Shown: positions 31,795-41,470, counted from the stretch's first letter. The stretch is 64,000 nt of DNA from Psychrobacter frigidicola (GCF_007997305.1 NZ_VORZ01000002.1:62001-126000), one strand, 5' to 3'. Numbers and translations: made by a program. Notes: a model not told the origin generated them from the sequence alone.

Positions 31795-33039
31795 ATGTCA
31801 GGCTATCTAACCAAAATTAAAACGAAGATTCCTTATACTGATAAAGAAGTGGATATCGACGTCAACGGTAGAACATTGATCTTAACTGGCGGGAATGGCT
31901 GCGGTAAAACTCAACTACTGAATTTTGTTTATAACAATTTAATTGATCGTATAGTTGACAGAAAAAACTCTACTATCCAACAACTTAAGCAAACGATTGA
32001 CGCCTTTGAACAAACTATGAACAGGGAAGGACAGACAGGTAGGAATTACGAATATTATGTGAGTGAAATAGAAGACGCGAAGAAGCAAATAGAGGAGTTG
32101 GAAAATTCTTTGATTGAGATATCTGACCTTGAAAGCTTTATTATAAAGCACAAAGATTTTCAGGCCGTTCTTCTCCAATTCGAGGCAGGTAGGAAGTCAG
32201 ATATTCTAAAACCAAATTCTGTCGCCCCAATCGACAGTCTCAGAGATAGAGACCAAAAAACAGTTTCTAATCGACATCAAAAAACTACCACTTCTTCGAT
32301 TTTTGAAGAGTTCCTGCTAACAAGTATCGCTAATCAAGCATTTTCCGAGTCGGAGAAAATTAACAATAACCCTCAAGAAGCCGCTCGAATTGATAAATGG
32401 TTCACGAAGTTAGAGGCTGACTTACAGAATCTTTTTGAAGATGATGAACTTAAGCTAGTTTTTAAGTCTGATTCATTCTCTTTTGAGCTCCATCAGCCAA
32501 ATAAAAAACCTTATACATTCCAAACATTATCATCTGGCTTTTCATCCATCATGGCAGTTTATGCTGATTTAATTACTAAGGTGTCATTACGTTCTATTGA
32601 TCCACAAGAGTTAACTGGCGTCGTTATGATTGATGAGATAGACGCCCACCTTCATGTTTCACTACAAAAGAAGATATTGTCGTTTTTAACAAGTGCTTTT
32701 CCTAAAGTTCAGTTTATTGTTACTACTCATTCACCATTTGTTGTTTCATCGATTAAAGACGCTGTCATTTATGACTTGTCAAAGCTAGAGCAGGTTGAAG
32801 ATCTATCTATGTACTCGTATGAAGCAGTACTTGAAGGTTTGTTTGGCGTACTTCCAATTTCTAACTTGCTTCAACAAAACATCGAAGCACTTGCTAAGCT
32901 TTTGGAAAGGCAGCCGATTGATCCTCAGGAAGTTCAAGCACTTTTAGATACATTACCTCAAGATGAAGATTCTTTGGATTCTGAATCGCTCTACTTTGTT
33001 AATTCGGCAAAACTAGCAATTAATAAAGCAAAGGGGTAG
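31795..33039 (+). CDS. ptuA: Septu-like PtuA ATPase (AAA, ABC/SMC-type)
   Basis: ATPase of a two-gene anti-phage module. In the 414-aa protein, Walker A TGGNGCGKTQLLN (GKT at 37-39) is followed by a coiled-coil insertion (about 50-115) with many Glu, Gln and Lys. An ABC-like signature lies in LSSGFSSIMAVYADL. Walker B is VVMIDEIDAHLH (Asp280-Glu281), with the switch His in VTTHSPFVVSS. The gene is followed after four bases by an HNH gene, the arrangement of Septu (PtuA/PtuB). The family pairing is established knowledge; assignment here is by domain order and motifs only. The inserted location, after the guaA terminator with its own promoter gap, fits an accessory cassette. Confidence 0.8.
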   Translation: MSGYLTKIKTKIPYTDKEVDIDVNGRTLILTGGNGCGKTQLLNFVYNNLIDRIVDRKNSTIQQLKQTIDAFEQTMNREGQTGRNYEYYVSEIEDAKKQIEELENSLIEISDLESFIIKHKDFQAVLLQFEAGRKSDILKPNSVAPIDSLRDRDQKTVSNRHQKTTTSSIFEEFLLTSIANQAFSESEKINNNPQEAARIDKWFTKLEADLQNLFEDDELKLVFKSDSFSFELHQPNKKPYTFQTLSSGFSSIMAVYADLITKVSLRSIDPQELTGVVMIDEIDAHLHVSLQKKILSFLTSAFPKVQFIVTTHSPFVVSSIKDAVIYDLSKLEQVEDLSMYSYEAVLEGLFGVLPISNLLQQNIEALAKLLERQPIDPQEVQALLDTLPQDEDSLDSESLYFVNSAKLAINKAKG

Positions 33040-33043
33040 TAGT

Positions 33044-33712
33044 ATGTTTAATGTAGTAAGGAATGAATCGACCCCCGCATCGCTAGCCGGTAGACGAAGG
33101 TATGACTCTGAAGACGTGTTGGAAGCACTAAACAAAGTATTTCACAAGAAGTGCTATATCTGTGAAACTAGTGAACCTCTAGACATTAATGTTGAACACT
33201 TCGTTGCACATGAAGGTGATGAAGACTTAAAGTTCGATTGGAATAACCTGTACTTCTCGTGTGGACGTTGCAACAACATAAAACTTGCTAAGTATAATGG
33301 TCTTCTTGACTGCTGTGATCCAGATACTGATGTAGTTCGAACTGTTAAACATTTACCACCATCAACACCATATGCAAAACATCTTCAAATTGAAGCTCAA
33401 AGTGATGACGATAAAACTCAACTAACGGCGGAACTCTTAGACAAAGTCTTTAATAGTGAACATACCCCTAATAAAGCGATTTCAGCTTCGTTCCTAAGAA
33501 AGAGAGTGTTTGATCAATACAATCTGCTCTTCAAGGAATTAAACAATTACTATGCCCCAATGGCTTTACCAGAAGAAAAAGCAATTGCTATTGAGCGAAT
33601 CAAGCTACTTCTCAAAGCTACGTCTCCATACAGTGCATTTATAAGTTGGTGCATCATTGAAGACAAAGAGTTAGGACCTATGCTGCAAGATTTTATTGGC
33701 ATAGTTGAATAG
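33044..33712 (+). CDS. ptuB: Septu-like PtuB HNH endonuclease
   Basis: Putative nuclease effector paired with the upstream ATPase. The 222-aa protein shows a zinc-ribbon HNH: Cys37-x2-Cys40 (KCYICETS), the catalytic His region VEHFVAH (His52, His56), NNLYFSC with Cys73-x2-Cys76 (CGRC) and a following Asn-Asn. The C-terminal half is helical and charged. AAAGGGG, at the ptuA end, is the ribosome site for the ATG at 33044, so the two are translated together. The same HNH type also accompanies some retrons, but no reverse transcriptase is present here. Confidence 0.8.
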   Translation: MFNVVRNESTPASLAGRRRYDSEDVLEALNKVFHKKCYICETSEPLDINVEHFVAHEGDEDLKFDWNNLYFSCGRCNNIKLAKYNGLLDCCDPDTDVVRTVKHLPPSTPYAKHLQIEAQSDDDKTQLTAELLDKVFNSEHTPNKAISASFLRKRVFDQYNLLFKELNNYYAPMALPEEKAIAIERIKLLLKATSPYSAFISWCIIEDKELGPMLQDFIGIVE

Positions 33713-33827
33713 CGTTTTACTGTAAATTAGCGAAAGTAAGGTTGATAACTAGTTTATTTCTGCTTTAAATAAATTATTTATAGACAAAACTGTTTTAAAA
33801 ATTTACTTTGTAATTGCAAATGAACGC

Positions 33828-33861
33828 AAAAATGGCAACGCTTATAACGTTGCCATTTTTT
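33828..33861. terminator. Bidirectional terminator between ptuB and oxidoreductase
   Basis: AAAATGGCAACG pairs perfectly with CGTTGCCATTTT over a seven-base loop, with a T-run on each strand. It separates convergent genes. Confidence 0.9.
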
Positions 33862-33883
33862 GTTTTAATCAGCTTTTAATATA

Positions 33884-34861
33884 CTAAGGCTTCAATAATA
33901 TCTTGCCTTTCTTCTCAGACTGCATTTTCCCATCGACCGCTTTAAGAATATCTGCCAAATCAAAAGTTGCTTCAGTCGGCAGTTTTAATTGACCACTAAC
34001 CGCTCTATCAATCAGCTCTTCAACCAAGCGCCACTTATTTTCCACACTCATTTCTTGACTGAGTTTACTGCCCCAAAAGCCTTTTAGGACCGCTTGTTTA
34101 AAAATCATATCGGTAGGATTGAGCATCATCGGCTTACCTGACATTGCCCCAAATACTGCAAAGGTACCGCCATGACCGAGTAGCGATAATAAATCGCCAC
34201 TGGCTTCGCCGCCAACAGAATCAACGGCGGCGCTGATTTTCTCATCACCGATAATTGACTTTACTTGCTCTTTCCAATCATCGTCTGAAGTATTGATATT
34301 ATTGTTAATATCTAGTGCTTTTAACTCTTCTAGCGCATCGCTACTGCGTACTAAATTGATAGTTTTTACGCCGCGCGCCGCCGCTAGCATCGCCAGTGAT
34401 TTACCGACCGCTCCATTAGCTGCGTTATGGATAACCCATTGACCACTTTGGGTCTCTAGGAATTCAAGCAACATCAAGGCACTGAGTGGCATGGCAATTA
34501 ATTGTGCTGCCATCTCATCTTCTAAGCTGTCTGGTATGGCAAAAACCATATTTTCGGGAGCAGTGAAAAATTCCGCCCAAGTCGCTTGCACACTGGCTGC
34601 CACCACCCGTTGACCCACTTTTAAGTCTGTGACGTCGCTGCCCACTGCATCAATGATACCCACCGCCTCAGAACCACCGATGGCGGGCATTTCAGGCTTA
34701 AAGCCATACTTGCCGCGAATGGTGAGCAAGTCATGATTATGGATAGAGGCTAAGATGGTTTTGACTCGAACTTCATTAGCTTTGGGCTCTGGAGTAGGGC
34801 GGTCACCCAAGCTGAGGACTTCAGTAGGTTTGCCGAAATGGTCATAAGTGGCGCTACGCAT
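33884..34861 (-). CDS. Zinc-independent quinone oxidoreductase-like MDR family protein
   Basis: Medium-chain dehydrogenase/reductase of the quinone oxidoreductase type, NAD(P)H-dependent. The 325-aa protein begins MRSATYDHFGKPTEVLSLGD. The GroES-like domain (about 25-130) has IGGSEAVGIIDAVGSDV but lacks the structural-zinc Cys cluster and the catalytic Cys/His. The Rossmann part shows VIHNAANGAVGKSLAMLAAARG and AVDSVGG. The natural substrate is unknown. AAAGGA precedes the ATG. It appears monocistronic. Confidence 0.9.
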   Translation of the reverse strand: MRSATYDHFGKPTEVLSLGDRPTPEPKANEVRVKTILASIHNHDLLTIRGKYGFKPEMPAIGGSEAVGIIDAVGSDVTDLKVGQRVVAASVQATWAEFFTAPENMVFAIPDSLEDEMAAQLIAMPLSALMLLEFLETQSGQWVIHNAANGAVGKSLAMLAAARGVKTINLVRSSDALEELKALDINNNINTSDDDWKEQVKSIIGDEKISAAVDSVGGEASGDLLSLLGHGGTFAVFGAMSGKPMMLNPTDMIFKQAVLKGFWGSKLSQEMSVENKWRLVEELIDRAVSGQLKLPTEATFDLADILKAVDGKMQSEKKGKILLKP

Positions 34862-35073
34862 GATAAATTCCTTTATTTATTTTTGATTGCATACTTAAAA
34901 ACGGTAATCAACAGTAACAAGGCGCGCGCCGCTAGCGCAATATCAATTTAGTTAATGAACGTTGTGCGTTACGCGCATTGCCAGATTTAGGAATTAAAGT
35001 AGGAATTAAATGTCACCATTAAATTTAGTCATTTAATATAGCCATTAAGGTTAGCAATTAACCCCGCAGCCTT

Positions 35074-35772
35074 TTACTTTGATGCTTCCTCACCTTGATT
35101 GCTCGTACCTTCAATTACCTTAAACTTCTCATCTACCATCTCTGTTAATAGCGGCTCGCCTTGTTCATTAACACGGAATAGACCATATTTGGCAGTTTCA
35201 AAAGACTCTGCATGTCCTTCTTGAAAGAAAAACGCATTGGTCGCCAGTTGCACACTACTATTACGGATACGGTAATAAATAGGCAGCTCGTTTGCAGCCA
35301 ACTTATTACGGTTATCACGTTCAATCTTGTCCGCTAAGCGCACGAAATGTCCAACATTATTACTATCGACTCTGACAATTACATAACCGTCGCTGGGTTT
35401 ATAAGTACGAAATTCTGTCTCAAATGCTTCTGCTTTTATGACCTTATTTTCTGACGCTAGAGTATCTGCTCTTTGCACAAATTTGTCATATTCTGGTTGC
35501 AGCGCATCGAATATCTCACGCTCTAGCGCATAACTGAGCGCCATATAATCACCCTGCATAAAGCCGCGCGGGTCAACCGGTGCCAGCTCTAATAACACAG
35601 TATTGCCAGTAGCCAGATGCTGCTCGTACTTAACGATACTCATATTTATCAGTATTAATATCGCCACTAAACCCAATAGCACAATCACGATAGTAAGTTT
35701 GCGTTTCTGCCACCAAGGTATGGAGGTTGCCGAGGTGACTGAATTTTTTTTAATCCCCAGTTTATCATTCAT
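35074..35772 (-). CDS. GDYXXLXY domain-containing membrane-anchored protein
   Basis: Family of unknown biochemical function named for its motif, here GFMQGDYMALSYALE (about 85-99). The 232-aa protein has one N-terminal membrane helix (about 29-48) and a predicted periplasmic remainder. Its ATG overlaps the stop of the DUF4401 gene (ATGA, 35769-35772), so it is the last gene of a three-gene, translationally coupled operon with DUF4401 and DUF2157 proteins. This trio recurs in other bacteria. A Gln/Glu-rich tail follows the domain. Confidence 0.85.
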   Translation of the reverse strand: MNDKLGIKKNSVTSATSIPWWQKRKLTIVIVLLGLVAILILINMSIVKYEQHLATGNTVLLELAPVDPRGFMQGDYMALSYALEREIFDALQPEYDKFVQRADTLASENKVIKAEAFETEFRTYKPSDGYVIVRVDSNNVGHFVRLADKIERDNRNKLAANELPIYYRIRNSSVQLATNAFFFQEGHAESFETAKYGLFRVNEQGEPLLTEMVDEKFKVIEGTSNQGEEASK

Positions 35773-36923
35773 GATTGGAGCCCCTTATTATCGGTAGCAT
35801 TTATCCGCTGTTTATCATCAGTAAAATAGCGGCTGACCAGTAACCAACGCATGAGTAGCATGACGATGCCAATGATTAGCATAGAGCCAGACTTCACTAA
35901 TAATGAGGTATCAAGCTGATAGTAATACCAAAATATATAGCCAACCAATGCAAGCACGCCAAGCCCTAATAACAGACGTTGGCTATTGGTCATCGCGATA
36001 ACGATGATGAGGCAGGTTGCCAACAATCCTGCGGCATAGACCGATATAACGCCTAAGACGATGATTGCACCCATTATGATTAAGCTGGGTTTTGAGAATA
36101 GGGCGATGTTATAACGTTTGAGAATAAGATAGGCGGCGTATAGGCTGGCAAGCATTAGCAGCCCTTGCGCGAGGATATAGTTATAGACAAATACATTGCT
36201 GACAAAGTCACGAGTGTATTCAGCATTGACAATATAAACTGAGAAGATAATCAGTAATAAAGCACTGGCATAAGTGAGCGCACGACTGATATCTATTGCT
36301 GCTGCGCGCCATTTAGCAGGCAGGCGTTGTAATATCGCGGTGCGTTGCAGGTTTGCCACAACCATAACCAACGCCAATAATCCTAGGTTAATCTCAAATA
36401 TTTGGTAATGGCCTAATATATATATAATACAGCCTAACGCGACGGTGCTACTGAGCAGCCGATAAATAAAGTTAGGTATAATAACCGTCATCACCAGCTG
36501 CACAAGCAATAGTAGCCCAGTATCTAGCGGCGTCTTTATGTCGCTACCGAACAGCGCAAATGCCACATATAGCTGACCTGCAATACTGATGGCAAAGGCC
36601 AAGCTGTTCCAAAAAGTATTATCCCGAGATTTCTTGTTTTTAAATAAAGCAAAAGCTGCCGTACTTAGTATGATGCCAATCACTAACTGCAAAATTGAGC
36701 TGTCGAAAATATCTGCTTGATACAAGATCAGAGTCAAAGACCCAACCAAAAATATACTCGATAAGACCCCACTAAAACCGAAAAATAGATGGATAAACCA
36801 AGGTGTCCTGTTGTGATTATCCACTTCACTAACAATGTTTAAGCTATCTATAGCAGAGCTAGGTGAAATCAATCCAAGCTCCTGCAACTGCGCAATGGTC
36901 TGGTTTGGGTTACTGTTATTCAT
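35769..36923 (-). CDS. DUF4401 domain-containing integral membrane protein
   Basis: Polytopic membrane protein of unknown function. From the ATG at 36923 (MNNSNPNQTIAQL, with AGGTGA upstream) it is 384 aa with about 10-11 predicted membrane helices. The N-terminal segment (LQELGLISPSSA) resembles a short helical domain before the first helix, as in DUF4401 proteins. A longer frame to 36983 is rejected on ribosome-site grounds. It overlaps DUF2157 upstream by 8 bases and GDYXXLXY downstream by 4, indicating coupled translation of a likely complex. Confidence 0.82.
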   Translation of the reverse strand: MNNSNPNQTIAQLQELGLISPSSAIDSLNIVSEVDNHNRTPWFIHLFFGFSGVLSSIFLVGSLTLILYQADIFDSSILQLVIGIILSTAAFALFKNKKSRDNTFWNSLAFAISIAGQLYVAFALFGSDIKTPLDTGLLLLVQLVMTVIIPNFIYRLLSSTVALGCIIYILGHYQIFEINLGLLALVMVVANLQRTAILQRLPAKWRAAAIDISRALTYASALLLIIFSVYIVNAEYTRDFVSNVFVYNYILAQGLLMLASLYAAYLILKRYNIALFSKPSLIIMGAIIVLGVISVYAAGLLATCLIIVIAMTNSQRLLLGLGVLALVGYIFWYYYQLDTSLLVKSGSMLIIGIVMLLMRWLLVSRYFTDDKQRINATDNKGLQS

Positions 36924-38076
36924 AGTCACCTCGCGTTTGCGCCAGTAGCTCAGACTCGTGACCCCTCCTATCGAAGCGAGCAATGCGCCGTAGCCAGACT
37001 ACTGTCGCTGAACTCATGGCGATCAGTAATAGTGCCAATAATAAGAACCCGCCAGCCTCCCAATCATCCAGCAGCAACTTGCCTGCCCAAACCATAACCA
37101 CGGCAATCACAGAGCCGCATAGATAAGTCAGCATTAATAGATCAGTGTGCCGTCTATAAAAACGCCAAAGCATAAAGCCACACCAGCTTGCCCATAGCGA
37201 CAAAGTGATAAGGAGCGGTAGTATTTTCACCTCGTCAAAGACAGTGATAATGGCAAGGTAGGTGATGAAATAAGTACTGAGTAAGCCGACAACATAAGTG
37301 CTCCAGTGCAAGCTAGACTTGGTTGGTAGTGCTGTTTGATAAGCAGCTGATTTAGAGAGGGCTGTTTTAGAAGAAGTCGTTTTTACAAGGCTGGTTCTAG
37401 AAAGGAGTGTTTTGGAAAATATTGTTTTATAAAAGCTTGAGTGAGGGTTGTGTTTATTTTCAATATTAAACAGCCATAAAATTAGCGCCACTAAATTTAA
37501 GATAGCGAGGGTAGCCACTTGCAAGATATCTTGATAAATATAATCGGTAAATAGAATATCTACGACATCGATATAAAGTATTAGACTGGCATTTACCAGT
37601 CCAAGCCATACTAGCCAAAGTGCTGGCAGGCGAGCGATGAGCACCCACGGAATAATCAAGAGCGCCCAACCAAAAAACAGCTGCCACGTATCGGCACCTG
37701 TTTGATAAACTTGTCCAAACACAGCCAATAAGCTGCCAGTGATGATACTGGCAACAAGTAAAAGTAATTGCTGTGCTAGCTGAAAGCGCCGTCTAAAATA
37801 TAGGATTACGTGAAGGGCTATGGTCAGGACTAAAGCGCCCTCAACTAACGCAAACTTACCTATCTTACCCATATTGAGCCAGTTATAGGCAATAAAGAAT
37901 ACTAACGATAGTACTAGCGCGATCGTCCCGATAATGAGCGCAGCCTTATCAAAGAATGACAGCCATGTGCGTTTGGTGGGGTACATCTCTAGTTCTAAAG
38001 CTGCAGTATCAGCATGCTCTAGAGGGAGCACACCCTGCTGCACTAGATTCTCAATGGTACGCCGTGATTGCGTCAT
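36916..38076 (-). CDS. DUF2157 domain-containing integral membrane protein
   Basis: First gene of the DUF2157-DUF4401-GDYXXLXY operon. The 386-aa protein begins with a soluble helical segment (RRTIENLVQQGVLPLEHADTAALELEMYP), typical of DUF2157, then about 10 membrane helices. A hydrophilic Ser/Thr/Lys-rich loop in the middle (about 215-255) contains imperfect repeats of the type SKTLLS-RTSLVKT-SKTALS. AGAGGA precedes the ATG. The function is unknown; co-occurrence with the GDYXXLXY protein is the only clue. Confidence 0.82.
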   Translation of the reverse strand: MTQSRRTIENLVQQGVLPLEHADTAALELEMYPTKRTWLSFFDKAALIIGTIALVLSLVFFIAYNWLNMGKIGKFALVEGALVLTIALHVILYFRRRFQLAQQLLLLVASIITGSLLAVFGQVYQTGADTWQLFFGWALLIIPWVLIARLPALWLVWLGLVNASLILYIDVVDILFTDYIYQDILQVATLAILNLVALILWLFNIENKHNPHSSFYKTIFSKTLLSRTSLVKTTSSKTALSKSAAYQTALPTKSSLHWSTYVVGLLSTYFITYLAIITVFDEVKILPLLITLSLWASWCGFMLWRFYRRHTDLLMLTYLCGSVIAVVMVWAGKLLLDDWEAGGFLLLALLLIAMSSATVVWLRRIARFDRRGHESELLAQTRGDYE

Positions 38077-38157
38077 AGCGTCCTCTCATTAACAACAGTT
38101 TGTAGCTTATCTTAGCTGTTTTTATGAGGTAGAGGTAATGAAAGATTAGAAGCTACT

Positions 38158-38412
38158 TTAATAAAACTCAATTCGACTCAAGACATGTACCTGCACAAAG
38201 TAGGCGCACACATAGGCACTTGGCCATGCAAATACAAATGCCAATCCCCATGAATGCATCAGCGTCATAAAAAACCCATCCGTTATGCCAACTTTCACGA
38301 TAATAAGCGCGGCTGAAATGATGAGTGACATCATCATCGCCATAAGCCCCGTGAAGATAAGCCGATAGTATCTTTGGCGAGTACGTATTTTAAAGGTAGG
38401 AGTTTCAGTCAT
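38158..38412 (-). CDS. DUF2798 domain-containing small membrane protein
   Basis: Small inner-membrane protein with two helices (about 18-42 and 52-76) and the DUF2798-like pattern around YYRLIFTGLMAMMMSLIISA and HSWGLAFVFAWPSAYVCAYF. From the ATG at 38412 (MTETPTFKIR) it is 84 aa; the frame extends to a TTG at 38454, which is less likely. No function is established for the family. It is transcribed towards the DUF2157 operon but has its own 80-base gap. Confidence 0.75.
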   Translation of the reverse strand: MTETPTFKIRTRQRYYRLIFTGLMAMMMSLIISAALIIVKVGITDGFFMTLMHSWGLAFVFAWPSAYVCAYFVQVHVLSRIEFY

Positions 38413-38759
38413 TGGTAAGCTCAGTTTGGTATGAGAGTAATTGTATTTAGGCAAGTTTTAGATAGGTAATTCAGCGTGATATTAATATTATCCAAGCCCT
38501 AGGAACAGAACGCTATATTTTAGTATTTGACAGGTGAAAAGCCCCGTATTTAATGCAGTAATCATTGCCATTGTATCGCGCGTCACAGATAGGATAACTC
38601 ACATTAAGCTATAGTTAGTCTTAATGTTGAATACTTTACCCTTAAATGAACTTAGCTGATATCAGCAGGCTTTGCTACGATAAAGATCGTAACGTTAATA
38701 GCAAACGTAAGCTTCATCACTGGAAAAAATTAAATCATAACTTAATAATAGGAAGTATG

Positions 38760-39509
38760 ATGTCAACTTATCAGCAGAGTCTGAAGCAAGAACAAACACC
38801 TAAGCAAAAGACGTTAGGCATCATCGGTGGTATGAGTTGGGAAAGTACGCAAAGCTATTACCGCTTGATTAACCAAGGTGTCAAAGCAAAATTGGGTGGT
38901 CTGCATTCAGCCGATTTATTGATTCATAGTGTCGATTTGGCACCGGTTGCAATCTCATAAGCACAAGGCGAATGGGATGAATTGGGTAGCATGATGGCAT
39001 GCAGTGCCAAACGCTTACAAGCAGCAGACGCGCAAGGTTTGCTCATCGCGACCAATACCATGCATAAAGTCGTGGATTACGTCCAAGCAGCGACTGACTT
39101 ACCGATTATTCATATTGCTGATGCGACCGCAGACGCGATTAAGCAGCAAGGTTTAACCAAGATTGCGTTACTCGGTACACAGTTCACTATGACTGAGGAT
39201 TTTTATAAACAGCGCCTTAAATCGGCTGGCTTGCAAGTGCTCATACCGGATACTGAAGCACGGGCTGAGGTGCATCGTATTATCTATGCTGAGTTATGCC
39301 AAGGATAATTGCTTGATAGCTCTCGCCAGTATTATATGCAAGTGATTGAAGGTTTAGCTCAGCAAGGATGTGAGGGCGTGATATTAGGCTGTACCGAGAT
39401 TGGACTACTCATCAGCCAAGCAGACAGTCCTATTCCAGTATTTGATACCACCGCTATTCATGCGGCAGCAGCGGTGGAGTTTTTATTAGGTAATGAAAAG
39501 TCTAGTTAA
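38760..39509 (+). pseudogene. Aspartate/glutamate racemase family protein, interrupted by two TAA codons
   Basis: A single reading frame of 250 codons from the ATG at 38760 (AGGA upstream) encodes a complete Asp/Glu racemase of the YgeA type. It has an N-terminal TLGIIGGMSWESTQSYY, ATNTMHK with the catalytic Thr, and [11 protein letters not shown] with the catalytic Cys. It is broken in frame by TAA at 38958-38960 and again at 39306-39308. Homologues run through both positions, so each looks like a point change (for example CAA or AAA to TAA). All active-site residues remain, implying recent inactivation. A sequencing error is less likely to produce two stops of the same kind. An upstream in-frame ATG at 38646 has no ribosome site. 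Confidence 0.88.
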
Positions 39510-39627
39510 AGGTAAAACTAGTTGCGGTACTTGCCGTAGCAGGTAAGTATTAATAATATACTTACCATACCAATGAGTAAAAGCCGCACTGCTAAGCGTG
39601 TATATAGGAACAAGGTTGTTGAGGCTA

Positions 39628-41193
39628 TTATCGTTTATTCTTCTTTATCATATGGCGTCTATGCAGTCGTTTACGAAGTCGTCGATGCAATCTTGTAATA
39701 CGGCGTAAAGGTAATCGCTTCCATACCGTCGTCGGTAAAATATCACGAAACGACGCACTGGTGCCTGTCTGCGCGCGGAACTCTTCAGACCTTTGCGCCG
39801 CCTCTTCTGCAGGCATGTTTTTACCCTGACGCCAGCCGCCGTACCAATATAGTCCCGCACCCATCACGGCAGTTGCCACCATGCCGGCTGGAAATGACAA
39901 CCAAAGCGCATCTTCTCCAAGTAGCGGATAAAGCCCAAAAGCAAAGCCAAGACGCACCGGATACATCGAAATGACCATCGCAATCAGTGGCCAAATGACA
40001 TAGCCGTTTGCCCGCATGGTACCAAAAAAGATCTGCGCTATCCCAAAAAAGATAAAGCCCCATGTCGCTATTAACTGAATATGACGTCCGATCGGCACTG
40101 CTTCACTGTCACTGCCGAGGAAAAGTCCTAGAACGGTTTCATCAAAAATGGTCAGCAGCACGATAATAAGGCCCGTCAATACTAGGTTAAAAATAAGACC
40201 CCAGCGTGTGATTCCTGCAATTCTATGCCATTGGTTGGCACCGATGTTCTGTGCGACCATCGCACTAGCCGCGGCACTTAGTGCCATTGCAGGCATCTGC
40301 ACGTACGTCCAAAGCTGTTGGGTCGCGCTGTAAGCGGCTGTCGTCTGCACCCCTTCGCGGTTAATCAGCGACAGCATCGTCAACGCCGCTGATGAGATGA
40401 CGATCATCTGTAGACCCATCGGCAACCCTTTTGAGAACATCGACTTCAAGATTTTTCGATCTGCGCGCAAAAAGCGCAGCTCCGGCAATCTAAGAGCCAG
40501 CACTGAGCCACGCAAATACATGGTGACGAGCATACCAATAAGCGCTACCGTGTTGGCGACGGCTGTTGCAAATGCCGAGCCAAATATGCCCCATTCTGGG
40601 AAGGGTCCTAGACCCAAAATCAGCGTTGGCGTCAAAACGAGGTCAATAACAACCGATATAATAATAAACCAAAGCGGCGTCGTAGAATCGCCCGTCCCGC
40701 GCAGTGCCATCATTATCAACGTAAACGTCAGTGTAGTGGGCATCGCAATAAAAATCATGCGCAGATAGGTTAAGGCAAGCTCTGCTGCACTTGCTGGCGT
40801 ACCCAGCAGATCAAGTAGGGTCGGCGCAAATAGCCATCCTACTGCCGACACCACTATACTGATCGGAATAATGCTACCCAGCGCCGTTCCCATGGTTTGC
40901 TTGACCATGCTATCGTTGCGCTGTCCCATTGCCTGACCAATCAAAATGGTAGACGCCATACCGAAACCAAACACGAAGGAAATCAGTATAAACATGAGAA
41001 TGTTGCCGTTCGCCGTCGCTGCTAACGCTTCCTCACCCAAAAATCGACCTACCCAGACCGCATTGATCGAGCCATTTAGCGACTGTAGCGCGGATGATCC
41101 TAGGGTTGGTAATGCAAATAGGAGCATGGTTTTAGGGATTGACCCTGTGGTGAGGTCACGCCGTTTATCAGTGGAAGCAGCTGTTTTACTCAA
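39628..41193 (-). CDS. MATE family multidrug/sodium antiporter
   Basis: Efflux transporter of the MatE fold: about 12 membrane helices in two similar halves, with DLTTGSIPKTMLLFALPTL leading into helix 1 and VWVGRFLGEEALAATA in the first half. The start is probably TTG at 41193, because AAGGA stands six bases before it (521 aa). A TTG at 41217 is the upstream alternative; the ATG at 41213 is out of frame. The last 25 residues are Arg/His/Lys-rich (RRLRKRLHRRHMIKKNKR), unusual for the family. The substrate is unknown. It has no regulator next to it. Confidence 0.9.
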   Translation of the reverse strand: MSKTAASTDKRRDLTTGSIPKTMLLFALPTLGSSALQSLNGSINAVWVGRFLGEEALAATANGNILMFILISFVFGFGMASTILIGQAMGQRNDSMVKQTMGTALGSIIPISIVVSAVGWLFAPTLLDLLGTPASAAELALTYLRMIFIAMPTTLTFTLIMMALRGTGDSTTPLWFIIISVVIDLVLTPTLILGLGPFPEWGIFGSAFATAVANTVALIGMLVTMYLRGSVLALRLPELRFLRADRKILKSMFSKGLPMGLQMIVISSAALTMLSLINREGVQTTAAYSATQQLWTYVQMPAMALSAAASAMVAQNIGANQWHRIAGITRWGLIFNLVLTGLIIVLLTIFDETVLGLFLGSDSEAVPIGRHIQLIATWGFIFFGIAQIFFGTMRANGYVIWPLIAMVISMYPVRLGFAFGLYPLLGEDALWLSFPAGMVATAVMGAGLYWYGGWRQGKNMPAEEAAQRSEEFRAQTGTSASFRDILPTTVWKRLPLRRITRLHRRLRKRLHRRHMIKKNKR

Positions 41194-41355
41194 TGTTTTT
41201 CCTTTTGTGCCATCCAAGTTGGCTTTAGTTGGTTAGCTTTGTTTGATTGTAAAAAAGCGTCCTACGAAAGATACCAGATGGTTAACTTAAGATTGATTAA
41301 ATAAAAATACGTATTATAAATGAGAATGCTTGTACCATCTTTATTAGAACGGTAA

Positions 41356-41403
41356 TCAGATCAGCGGTAACGAACCCTTCGCACTCATTAGTAACTCAAC
41401 CAC
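41356..41403 (-). pseudogene. Remnant 3' end of a DsrE-like gene
   Basis: On the minus strand these 48 bases read VVELLMSAKGSLPLI followed by TGA. The intact DsrE-like gene at 47997-48371 ends VVELLMSAKGSLQLN and stop. Most differences are at third codon positions, so the fragment comes from a diverged homologue rather than a recent copy. Similarity stops upstream of the first Val. Confidence 0.75.
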
Positions 41404-41470
41404 ATAAAATGCAACGCCTTACCTTACCCATTGTGACAGCTGTTCTACATCGTTATTTTTCCCAGTCATG

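Noticed and set aside
41213-41230. ATG at 41213 as the MATE start
   Set aside because: It is out of frame with the transporter and meets a stop after seven codons; the TTG at 41193 has a good ribosome site in frame.
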